Origin: Apium graveolens
Lineage: Eukaryota; Streptophyta; Magnoliopsida; Apiales; Apiaceae
Assembly (NCBI RefSeq): GCF_009905375.1
Contig: NC_133653.1
Coordinates: forward strand, 67,654,329-67,718,328
Reading direction: 5' to 3'
Length of the DNA: 64,000 bases
The translations under genes were made by a program, and so were the position numbers. The notes under the pieces were generated by a model, which was not told where the DNA came from, did no database searches, and saw only the letters and a program-made list of their open reading frames with translations. Shown here in pieces: positions 45,940-55,345 of this stretch (its first letter is position 1; every line of letters begins with the position of its first letter).

Positions 45940-46488
45940 TGTTATGGATTAAAACTACTATATATAATTGCTGTATTTAATACTAAGGAACGTGAGCTTC
46001 GAGGCTCGATTTGACTGCTCTTGTGTTTCGTGACTCAATCTGCCTTAACAAGATGCCTACGTACCTTGCTGATTGCCAAGGATCAAGTCAAAAAACGTAG
46101 TTCTAATTTGTGGGGTGAGGCCCCTTATATAGATGCGGGAGTCCTTGAATTGGACTTGGTATAGGAGGCTTGGTGGATAAGCCTCTGAATTAGGATAGAC
46201 TTAGGAGTCCTAGGAAGTAGGAAGTTGATTCCTTATCCTTTCAGGTCCCCTTGAGGCTAATCTCTAAGGATTTATATCCTCATCGGGACTCTTTTCAACA
46301 TCTGATTTCTCCCTTATTAATTAATTACGAAATTAATTAATAATCAGGGCTTTTTGGGCCTCTTTTATTCCACCAGGCCTAATCTGGTCCGTCAGACTTA
46401 ACCTTTCTGGTCTGAATATTATACATCTTATTATTATTGGGCCTAGCAGCCCATTAATTATAAAATCAGGACTTATTTATCCCTATCA
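45940..46488 (-). repeat. 5' LTR of D
   Basis: The 549-bp LTR is identical by eye to 35587-36135. The minus-strand TATA box at about 46123-46131 (TATATAAGG) is the expected promoter of gag-pol; the RNA would start near 46095. Confidence 0.92.
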
Positions 46489-46493
46489 CCTTT

Positions 46494-46613
46494 CAAGTTT
46501 AATAATATTTTATTTAACTTGAATTTTGTTTTAATTTTTATTCCGCACTAAATTCGATTAAACGGTATAGTTTGTATTTAACCCCCCTTCTACAAACACA
46601 TTGGGACCTAACA
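46494..46613 (+). repeat. 3' LTR of C2, last part
   Basis: Continuing after the D target site, this piece matches the last 120 bases of the 5' LTR of C2, including AACCCCCCTTCTAC and the end GGGACCTAACA. Confidence 0.9.
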
Positions 46614-48130
46614 AATCTTCCATCCTTTGATATTCTGCTCTTGCCTGCTGCCTTCAACTCTTCTAATCCTCTAATATACTCATCAATGTCATGCTCATAC
46701 TTTCTCCTCTTTTCAGCTAGCAAAGCTCTATGTTCATCTCTCATCTCCTCTCTGTTAACCACAAACACTGCCAATACTGTTCTCCATGCCTTAGTGGCTG
46801 TATCTTTACCATTCATCAAGCTTAGCAACCTTTTCAGTTCAACAATTGAGAGAGAATCCATTAGTCTATTTCCAAGCTATTCAAAGGACCCATCACTGTA
46901 GTAGATTCTAACTTCTTTGATGTTAACAACCCAAACTCTGACCATTCTTTCAGCTAGCTGTTGGAAGTAGTCTTCATCTGAATCAACAATATTTAGAGGT
47001 TGGAAATCATCTTGATTATATCTGTTCCAGATGGCCTTTTCACCAAATCCATGATCATTGAGAAATTTAGTTATCAGTTGTCTTCTTCTTTGTCTTCTTT
47101 GTCTTCTGAATCTTCTCTTGACCTTGGCTTCTTTTGGACCTATTCCAACTGTTTTGAAGTGTGTTTTATGGGGTGGCTTGAATGAAGGTACAGTTTTGAG
47201 TCTTTTCAGAGAAGTATGGTTGTGAGTGATTTGAGTTTTGAGGAGAGAGTTTGCAGTGAGCTTGTAGAAATATTTAGACTTAGAGGTTTGAGGTTGAGCA
47301 GTTTTTGATGAGGTTGAATGTGAAGGTTTAGCAATTGGTATTTGGATATTTAGGGTTTGGAGGGGTTGTCCGGTATCATTCTTTTGTCTTTGTCTCCTTC
47401 CACCCCTTCTTTGAGTCTCAGATCCACTTTTCTTCTCCTTCTCTTTCTCACTATCACTTTTTCCACCAATTGCCTTGCTAGATTGACTTGAGTTTGAGCC
47501 AGAAGGGTTTTGACCATCTTTCTTCTGCTCATCATCACCCAAGTCATCTTTGTTGATTTGAGTTTTAGGCAAACTGGCTTCAGGGTTATCAATGTATCTC
47601 CTCAGAATCTTGATCATAGCTTCATCTTCACTAGTCTTCAATTTCTTACTTTTCAGCCCAGACTCAAGCACCATTATCAGTCTTCTGTTGGCCATGACAC
47701 AGTTTTTAGGTACTTGGAAATGTTTCAGTTGCTTGGTTGTAGAGCAGATATAATGCACCCCTTTGCTTGGATGTAGATAGGCTTCTGGGAATGCAGCTTC
47801 TTGAGCCTTCTTCAACTCTGCTAGTAGCATTTTCTCTTCATTGGTGATTATCCTGACCTTGTTAATCAAAATATCCACCTCAGATGCTTTTCTAGAAATT
47901 AGATAATTGATATTGACTTGCATACATCTTACTACACCAGAATCATTAAGATTGATCATTATCCTTTTCTCCAAAAACTGGTCCTTGACTGGGATCTGCA
48001 GCACCCTGATGTAATTGATAGTCTTTTCCAAGGTCTTTTTATAAGTGAAGAAGTTGTTGTTGAGAGAGTTCCATAGTCCAGTGAGAAAATTGTCAAACTC
48101 TTGTGTCATTCCTGGACCTTGGGCAGCCAT
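46614..48130 (-). pseudogene. C1 extra ORF, C-terminal basic part
   Basis: The frame is open from 48130 to a stop at 46879-46877, then resumes in the same frame to the C2 junction at 46619. A long hydrophilic region holds a Ser/Lys/Glu-rich segment (KSDSEKEKEKKSGSETQ near 47430) and a strongly basic run (RRFRRQRRQRRRQL near 47090) that could bind nucleic acid or serve as a nuclear signal. The last part has a charged coiled-coil-like helix (EEMRDEHRALLAEKRRKYEH). I recognise no family. It belongs to the single very long ORF after C1 pol; its end lies at 25205-25043 beyond C2. Confidence 0.55.
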
Positions 48131-48147
48131 AAGGAGCCTCTCTTGTT

Positions 48148-48885
48148 CTAGCCTTGTACTTGACTTTTGAGTTTTGATTGTGCTAGCCTTGCATCTATCT
48201 CCCCCTTAGTCTTGGTGACAGGCATGAGTAGGGGAGTAGGAATCTCAGGTCTTACAGCTTCAGGCAATGCTGGCAGTGGTATGTTGAGTTTTCCCATAAT
48301 GGCTCCCAAAGCAACTATATTATGCATTTGTAAATGCTTATCGGACTCCACTAGGGCCTGAATATCATGCTATTGACTCTCAACCAAAGTGGTTAGAGCT
48401 CTGACTTGTGAAGATAAATCTGAGTTGGAAGCTTGAAGTGAAAAAATTTGATCTTGAAGTTCTTTTATTTGAGGAGTAGAGGTAGTGGAGACTGTTGTAG
48501 CTGAGAAGGACCCAAAGTGTTCATCAACAGCTTTTCTGACACCCTCAATGAGAAGAAATGAAGGCTCATACCTAGAAGTATGTATTTGATTTAGCTTGAT
48601 CCTGATATCATTTGAATTTGTGATATGAGCTTGAACTTGATCAAACAGGGCCTTGAAAGAACTCTTCATATTTGACACTTCCTTCTCTATGGAGGCCAGA
48701 TTCATCCTTGACATTTGCTCAGTGAAAGATTGGAATTGATTCTTGATGTCCTTTTGAGAAGGCACAATGTCATCCTTCTTTTCCTTGATCAGCTTCCTGA
48801 TTTTATCTTCATGTCCAGTCAATTTTACTTCAAGGGCCTTTCCAAAGAGATGGAAAGCCTTGAGTTGAGCTTTGTGCACATCCAT
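48148..48885 (-). pseudogene. C1 extra ORF, coiled-coil part
   Basis: The frame 48885-48370 and its continuation past one stop to 48148 encode mostly helical, charged sequence with heptad-like spacing (EKEVSNMKSSFKALFDQVQA and IKELQDQIFSLQASNSDLSS). A Pro-rich stretch follows (LPALPEAVRPEIPTPLLMP). Frameshifts lie at both ends. The coiled coils suggest self-association, but no family is recognised. Confidence 0.5.
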
Positions 48886-49055
48886 GATGGCATCATAGAA
48901 TTCAGGAGGAGTAAGAGATTTAGCATTGCTTTCATGATAGTTATGTACTCCCTCCTGAATCTAGCCAAAACTTCATCCATTTCTGCCACATGGTCATCAG
49001 ACAACCAGGCATCTACATTGCCATCCTCTTTAGCCTCATCTACTATCTTCTCCTT

Positions 49056-50177
49056 CTATTGTTCAACCTCTTCATTGAAGCATAGTATTATAGATTGATA
49101 GTCCTGGTTCCCCATGTCTGAAGTGAGCAATTGCTGAGAGAGATTGGCCAAGCCTGAGATTTGATCTACCAACATGTCATCAACTGTAAAAGGCTGAGCT
49201 TCTATATCTTGTAGCCATTGAGCCATGACATATGGTTGGCTGGATTGAGATGTGGATGGTTGTTGAGAAATATCTAGATTACCACCTGTGACTGAAGTCA
49301 CAGTTTGACTCACAGATAAATCTGTGGTTTTGACAGTTTGTTGTTCACCACATGTAGTGGGAACCTCGATTGGAATTGGAAAGGATTTGACTGGGTTACT
49401 GTCATGTACACTAGCCTCAAACCTTTGTGCACCTTGCAGAGCACTATCACATAAATGTGATGAACTTGCCTCTCCCATAACAGGGTCATTGGCAATTGTA
49501 CTCCTAGCTTCAACTCCCAAGGTAATTTCAGCTAGGGTTTTGAGGGGAGTTGTTCCTTCTAGAGGAACCTCCAATTGAATTGGAGAGGATTTAAATAGCT
49601 CTCTCTCAAGAGTACTACCCTCAAACCTATTCATCTGTGAAGATGATTGTGCACATGAAGGTGCAAGAGTGACCATGGGGTCTTCAGTAAAAACTGATGA
49701 AACCCCCATGTTTTTTATGGTGTCATCAAGGTCTACCTCAGCTAGTAGCCTCTCACCATCTAGATGTTGGTTCTGGGTGGTGATCACAGTTTCATGAACC
49801 ATGTCACTTGAGTGTTGGTGCACTTGAGAATCAGATTCAAGTGCTCTATATGATGAAGAAATTTGAGAGATTAGAGAAGTTTGCTCAGTTGTGAGTGTTG
49901 GCAGCTCCCCCTGAATGGATGAGGGAGCTTCAAATAATGTGCCCTCAATGTGTGTGCCATCCTTATTTCTTCTACCATACACTCTAGGTGCATGTTGTGC
50001 GGACTCAGTAAAGGATGCATTGGGGTGAATGCTCTTTTCAATAGATACACCCTGTTGAGAGGATGCATCTAGTAACTGTTTACTCCCCATTTGTTCAACT
50101 GTGCCCTTTTGGGAGGACACAAAGGTGTTTTGAGTGGTCAAATCAGGTATCTTACTCTTTTTTGGTCTCTTGACCAA
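49056..50177 (-). pseudogene. C1 extra ORF, central low-complexity part
   Basis: The 373-codon open stretch is rich in Ser, Thr, Gln and Glu, with no predicted fold that I can name. Weakly repeated phrases occur: SSPIQLEVPLEGTTPLKTLAE near 49560 and KSFPIPIEVPTTCG near 49380 each precede a similar context. This suggests an internal duplication. It is joined to the N-terminal part by a frameshift near 50180 and to the coiled-coil part by a frameshift near 48890. Confidence 0.45.
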
Positions 50178-51239
50178 GGGTGACTCTGGTTTAGTTTAAC
50201 TGTTTCACTCTCATTTACAACAGTAAGGGTTGGTTCCTTTCTCTTCTTTTTACTCACTTCAGTCTTTTGAGAGACTAAAGTGGTTGGTTTGATAACATCT
50301 AGTGGTTTAGAAGAAGGGGCTGCAGCTTTGGAAGGTCCCTGTTGGTGTGCCTGTGTTTTTACTTCCACAGGCTTAGGAACCATAGCTGAACTAGCAAATT
50401 GAGGAGACCTCATGTCTGGCATAGGGTAAGGATAAGTCCTGAATCTCTCCAAAATAAATGAAGTGATTCTAAGACTTACACTCACCTTATTCTTTGTAGT
50501 AAGTGAGCCAAATATTATTTTGGACACTTGCTTATAATTTCCAATTCTACTACTATCAATACCAGCTAACAAATGTATGTCATTTACTTTATGAGCTAAA
50601 GTAGACATAATAAACCTTGGCAAAAAGATTTCTTTACCTCTATTCTTCAAAAGCATAGTAAGCCTGGTAGCCAGCTCCTCCAGAATTAGAGCCCTAACAT
50701 TCAGATGCCTGTTGTGAGCTATTGAGAACACCAGCTTCTGCACCACCCTTGAGATGTTATCAAAGCCAGTTTTTCTGCAGGTGAAAGCCCTCACTACATA
50801 ATCAAACACAAAGGACCATTATTTCCTAAGGTTTGTCTTATTCAGACTTGCCAAGTTGATTGAGCCACTGTAGTTGATGAAGTCCATGAATTCACTCAGC
50901 TCATCTGCAGTTGGCATCTCTCCATAGTTCTCAGTTGGCAATCCCAGGGATGTATTCACATCAGCAGCTGAAAACTCAATTTCTTGGCCTCCAATTATGC
51001 AGGTGACCACCATAGAAGTGATATTCTCTAGAACAACTGTCCTAGTTATGTGATGTCCAAAATTCATGGAGAACGTCCAAATACAGCACATGACTTGCAG
51101 TTAAAGCACCTGCAATATAGGATTCAGAAAGAAACTTCACAAACCCCTTGAAACTATCAGGGGCTTGGTTAGCATCAAGAAAAGCAATAAAGTTGGTTCC
51201 CTTCTCTGGAATGATAGCTCTAACAATGTTTTGTGCCAT
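50138..51239 (-). pseudogene. C1 extra ORF, N-terminal part
   Basis: The start is ATG at 51239 (MAQNIVRAIIPEKGTNFIAF), about 890 bp after the pol stop. A frameshift near 51080 and a TAA near 50820 break the frame. The first 330 residues look globular, with hydrophobic and mixed sequence such as TSMVVTCIIGGQEIEFSAAD and NTSLGLPTENYGEMPTADEL. They resemble the N-terminal domain of long proteins often annotated as hypothetical in repeat-rich dicot genomes. After about 50400 the sequence becomes low-complexity and Lys/Pro-rich. The place after pol matches the env-like gene of Sireviruses, but no signal peptide or membrane segment is evident. Confidence 0.55.
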
Positions 51240-52127
51240 TATAGCGTGTAGAAGTAGTGGGTAAGAAAAAGTTTTGAGGAAGGAGCAAAAATGAGAGAGA
51301 AATCGCCTTTTGTCTGAAAGCTAGGTCACTTGAGATCTCGAAAAAGTGTAAGTACAGTGTATGTATCGAGAAGTCTGGGTATTTATAGAAAAAGTAAAAG
51401 ACTTATCGAGAAGTCAAATAAACGTTTTGTATTAAACTTATCGAGAAGTAATTTTGAATTGAAAAAAGGTACATTCGATAAGTCATTTTATTAATTCTTT
51501 TCGAGAACTAAGAAATGATTTATCGAGAACTCTGATAAATGCCCAGTTTGTCTGAAAATGGACTAAAAAAGGATTTTAATTTATTTGAATTGAATCAAAT
51601 TGAAATCAAAATAAATTTTCCAAAATTATTTGTCTAAAATAATTCATTGAATTAAATTATTTTAGTTCTGAGTTATTGATAAGTCTCAAAATATCCTTGT
51701 CGAGAACTCTGTGAATTAACACTATTAGAGAACTCCACATGGTCTTATCGATAAGTCATAATAGAGCTTATCGAGAAGTCATTTAAGAAGTCTGTAAATA
51801 GACTTATCGAGGACTCACTCGAGAACTCTAGAATGACTTGTCGATAAGTCAGTTTGACTTATCGAGAACTCAGTTCTCTATACCTTTGAGTACTATTATT
51901 CTGCCTTGTGTTAATTTTACACATTTAAAATGTAAATTAACAACTAAGCAGTTTACTTAGAATTTTAAATATTCTAAGTTAATTTTTGAGTTTTTTTTAA
52001 AAATTAAATAAATATACAGAGATTCTGAAATATTTATAATTCATATTTCAGTTAATTTCCAATTAAATCAAACTAGATTAATTTATTAGAAATTAATCTA
52101 CTGGAACACATTAGCTGAGTTCTTGCC
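51240..52127 (-). promoter_or_regulatory. Spacer between pol and extra ORF of C1, probable internal promoter
   Basis: On the minus strand a TATA box CTATAAATAC lies at 51388-51379, about 140 bp before the extra ORF start at 51239. Between 51330 and 51880 about a dozen variants of CTTATCGAGAAGTC, TCGAGAACTC and CTTATCGATAAGTC occur. The same words are clustered in the LTR of C1 (11520-11890). The spacer holds no coding frame. I infer a promoter for the extra ORF with control words shared with the LTR. Confidence 0.5.
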
Positions 52128-54695
52128 TTAGGATGAAGAATTGAGCATTCCAATTTCAATCACAAGTCTAGTGAAGGTTGCTTCATCCAAAGGTTTAGTA
52201 AAAATATCAGCTAATTGTTTCTCTGTTGGAACAAAAATGAGCTCAATGGTACCATTTGCAGCATGTTCCCTGATAAAATGGTACCTAACATCAATGTGCT
52301 TTGTTCTAGAGTGATTAACTGGATTAGCTACTATAGATATGGCACTAGTATTGTCACACATAATAGGAATTTTGTGTAACACTAGACCATAGTCCATTAG
52401 CTGATTTCTAATCCAAAGCACCTGAGCATAACAACTTCCAGCAGCTATATATTCAGCCTCAGCTGTGGAAGTTGACACATATTGTTGTTTCTTACTATAC
52501 CAGGATACAAGTCTTTGACCAAGAAATTGACAGCTTCCACTAGTACTTTTCCTATCAACCCTGCACCCAGCAAAATCTGCATCTGTGTATCCAACAGCTT
52601 TAAAACCAGTTCCCTTAGGATACCATAATCCCAAGTTTGGAGTTCCCTTTAAGTATCTAAAAATCCTTTTCACAGCCATCAAATATGATTCTTTTGGATT
52701 GGCTTGAAATCTAGCACATAGACAAGTAGCAAACATGATTTCTGGTCTACTAGCAGTCAAATAAAGCAATGATCCAATCATCCCTCTGTAGCTTGAAATA
52801 TCCACACTCTTGCCTTTCTTGTCTTCATCCAACTTGGTTGCAGTAGATATTGGTGTAGATGCAGGTGAGCTATCCATCATACCAAATTTCTTCAATAAGT
52901 CATTCATATATTTGGTTTGGCTGATGAAAATACCATCACTTCTTTGACTAACTTGATGGCCAAGGAAGTAACTCAATTCTCCCATCATGCTCATTTCATA
53001 CTCACTATGCATTAGCCTAGAGAATCTTTGACAAAGCTTTTCATTTGTAGATCCAAAGATGATATCATCCACATAGATTTGAACTAGGATCATATCTTCA
53101 CCATGCTTCTTGTAGAAGAGAGTCTTATCAATAGTACCTCTGGTAAAACCATGTTTGAGTAGAAATTCTGACAGTGTGTCATACCAGGCTCTAGGTGCCT
53201 GTTTCAATCCATATAGAACCTTGAGTAATTTATAAACAAAGTTAGGAAATTCTGGATCTTCAAAGCCAGGTGGCTGTTGCACATAAACTTCTTCTTCTAG
53301 TTCACCATTAAGAAAAGCACTCTTAACATCCATTTGATACACCTTGAAATTTGAGTGTGTAGCAAATGCCATAAAAATTCTTATTGCTTCTAGTCTTGCA
53401 ACATGAGCAAAAGTCTCATCATAGTCAATTCCCTCTTCTTGTGAGTAGCCTTTAGCAACCAGCCTTGCTTTGTTTCTAGTAACAATTCCATTTTCATCCA
53501 TTTTGTTCCTGTACACCCACTTAGTTCCAATTATGCTTCTGTTCTTTGGTGCATGGACTAATTTCCAAATTTTGTTTCTCTCAAACTGATTCAGCTTCTC
53601 CTGCATAGCACATATCCAATCAGGATCCAATAGGGCTTCTTCAGTTTTCTTGGGCTCTACTTGAGATAGAAAACATGCATGGAGGCATTCATTAGCAGTT
53701 GCACTTCTAGTTCTCATACTAGCTGAGGGATCACCAATAATAGCTTCTATTGTATGACTCCTATCCCACTTTCTAGTGCGTATCTGTTGACTAGTGCCTT
53801 CATCATTTTCTTCAGTATTATCATGACTGTCATTTCCATTCTCTCCTTCTCCCCCTGAGTTTGTGCCATTAAATTCAGGTGTCTGAAGAGAGCTTCCATT
53901 CCCATGATTTTGTTCAGAGGTCTCTTCATTTGTCATTTGTTGTGCCACAACTTCATCTTCCTCATCAGAATCACTATCAATGTTTAGATTCTCAAATGCA
54001 AGGGCTTCAACATCATTTACATCAAGGCATTCCAAGCCTGGACACTTGTCATCATCAAAAGTCACATCTGTGCTTTCCATAATTTTCTTTTGATCAATCA
54101 CATAAACTTTATAGGTTGTTCTTTCCAATGAATATCCCAGAAAAATTGCTTCAAAAACTTTAGAGTCAAATTTTCCCACATATTCATAGTTGTCCTTTAG
54201 AATATAAAACTTGCTTCCAAACACATGTAGATGCTTCACTGTAGGCTTCCTGTTAGACATGATTGAGTAAGGTGATTTGCCATAAGCTTTGTTGATGAGA
54301 TATCTGTTTTGAGTGTAGCATGCAGTATTAACAGCCTCTTCCCAAAAACTAGTTGGCAACTGAGCATCTTGTAGTAAGGTTCTAGCAGCTTCAACCAATG
54401 TTCTATTTTTCCTCTCAACTACTCCATTCTGTTGAGGTGTTCTAGCTGCTGAGAATTCTTGAACAATGCCTTTGCTTTTGCAGAATTCACTTAATGTTGA
54501 GTTTCTGAATTCTGTTCTATTATCACTCCTCAATCTTTTCACACTAACTTTTCCTTCAGCTTGCTTCTCAATTTTTTTGATGTGCTCAATTATAATGAGT
54601 TTCATCTTTAGAGTACATAAAATCAACCCAAGTGTATCTTGAAAAATCATCAACCATGACAAGGGCATATTTGTTCCTTGAAATGGACAAGACAT
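52128..54695 (-). pseudogene. C1 pol: integrase end, reverse transcriptase and RNase H
   Basis: This 855-codon open frame starts inside integrase after a frameshift near 54600. Seen in order: [10 protein letters not shown], where the usual SDNGTEF has Arg for Gly; [13 protein letters not shown] with the integrase Glu; an acidic linker ([12 protein letters not shown]); and reverse transcriptase with [40 protein letters not shown] and catalytic YVDD at 53064-53075. RNase H has [28 protein letters not shown] and [15 protein letters not shown]. It ends at TAA 52130-52128. The [19 protein letters not shown] pattern is that of the Sirevirus lineage. This is the best preserved part of C1. Confidence 0.88.
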
Positions 54696-55320
54696 TTACT
54701 GGCCCAAATAAGTCAAGGTGAATAAGTTGCAGAGGTGCACTTATAGAATTCATAGATTTTGACTTGTGACTTGATCTTTTCATTTTTCCTTTCTGACAAG
54801 CTTCACAAAGTTCCAGTTGAGCAAATTCCAGACTGGGCATGTCTCTCACAAGCTCCTTCTTGACTAAGGTGTTGATTGCTTTGAAATTCAAGTGAGATAG
54901 CTTCTTATGCCACAATTTGCTTTGCTCTTCTGATGCCTTGGTGTAGAAATAACACACTCCATCCTTATTTGTTGAGTCTAAGTCTGCAACAAACAAGCTT
55001 CCCTTTCTTACTCTTTTAAGAGCAATTTAACCAGTCTTTTTGCTAATAAAAGCACAATCTTCTTTGTTGAAAACAACTTGAAAACCTATGTCTACAAATT
55101 GACTAACACTTAGAAGATTTCCTTCTAATCCATCAACTAGTGCTACATCTTTAATGACAACATTTCCAGAAATAATCTTGCCATATCCCATTGTAAATCC
55201 TTTGCTGTTGTCTCCAAAGGTCACCAAAGGGCCAACCATCTCCTAAAATTGTGATAGCAGGGCCTTATCACCTGTCATATGCCTGGAACATCCACTATCA
55301 ATGATCCATATGACCTTCTT
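54586..55320 (-). pseudogene. C1 protease and integrase N-terminal part
   Basis: The frame is offset +1 from gag. It holds WIIDSGCSRHMTGD (Asp near 55299), the copia protease signature, then VTFGDNSKGFTMGYGKI. The pre-integrase part (ASEEQSKLWHKKLSHLNFKA) is followed by zinc-binding CEACQKGKMKRSSH and the first integrase Asp in LIHLDLFGPV (near 54715). Stops fall near 55316, at 55245-55243 and at 55029-55027. A frameshift near 54600 separates this from the rest of pol. Confidence 0.8.
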
Positions 55321-55345
55321 TCATTTGCCCTGTACACAATGAGGA

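Larger units (their letters stand above)
35587..46488 (-). mobile_element. D: young Tat-type Ty3/gypsy element with an antisense gene
   Basis: The 10,902-bp element on the minus strand is flanked by CCTTT (35582-35586 and 46489-46493). LTRs lie at 45940-46488 (5') and 35587-36135 (3'), both 549 bp and identical as far as I can see. PBS, gag-pol (45902-40197) and PPT are intact. Placement in the Tat clade of Ty3/gypsy rests on a second RNase H domain between the first RNase H and integrase, the PBS region TTTGGCGCCGTCTGTGGGA, and an extra gene on the opposite strand between pol and the 3' LTR. It sits in the 3' LTR of C2, three levels deep in the nest. Confidence 0.93.
25211..46613 (+). mobile_element. 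C2: pol-less Sirevirus-type copia element with two nested insertions
   Basis: C2 has LTRs at 25211-26541 and 34364-46613 (the latter split by D), a PBS at 26544, broken gag (26638-28898), a protease remnant (28899-29151) and a PPT at 34348-34363. Flanks are AATCC (25206-25210) and AATCT (46614-46618), a TSD with one change. No integrase, RT or RNase H sequence is found between the protease and the PPT, so C2 depended on another element. Its interior also holds the solo LTR at 30301-33257. About eleven differences separate the first 165 bases of the two LTRs, so C2 is much older than D. Confidence 0.88.
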
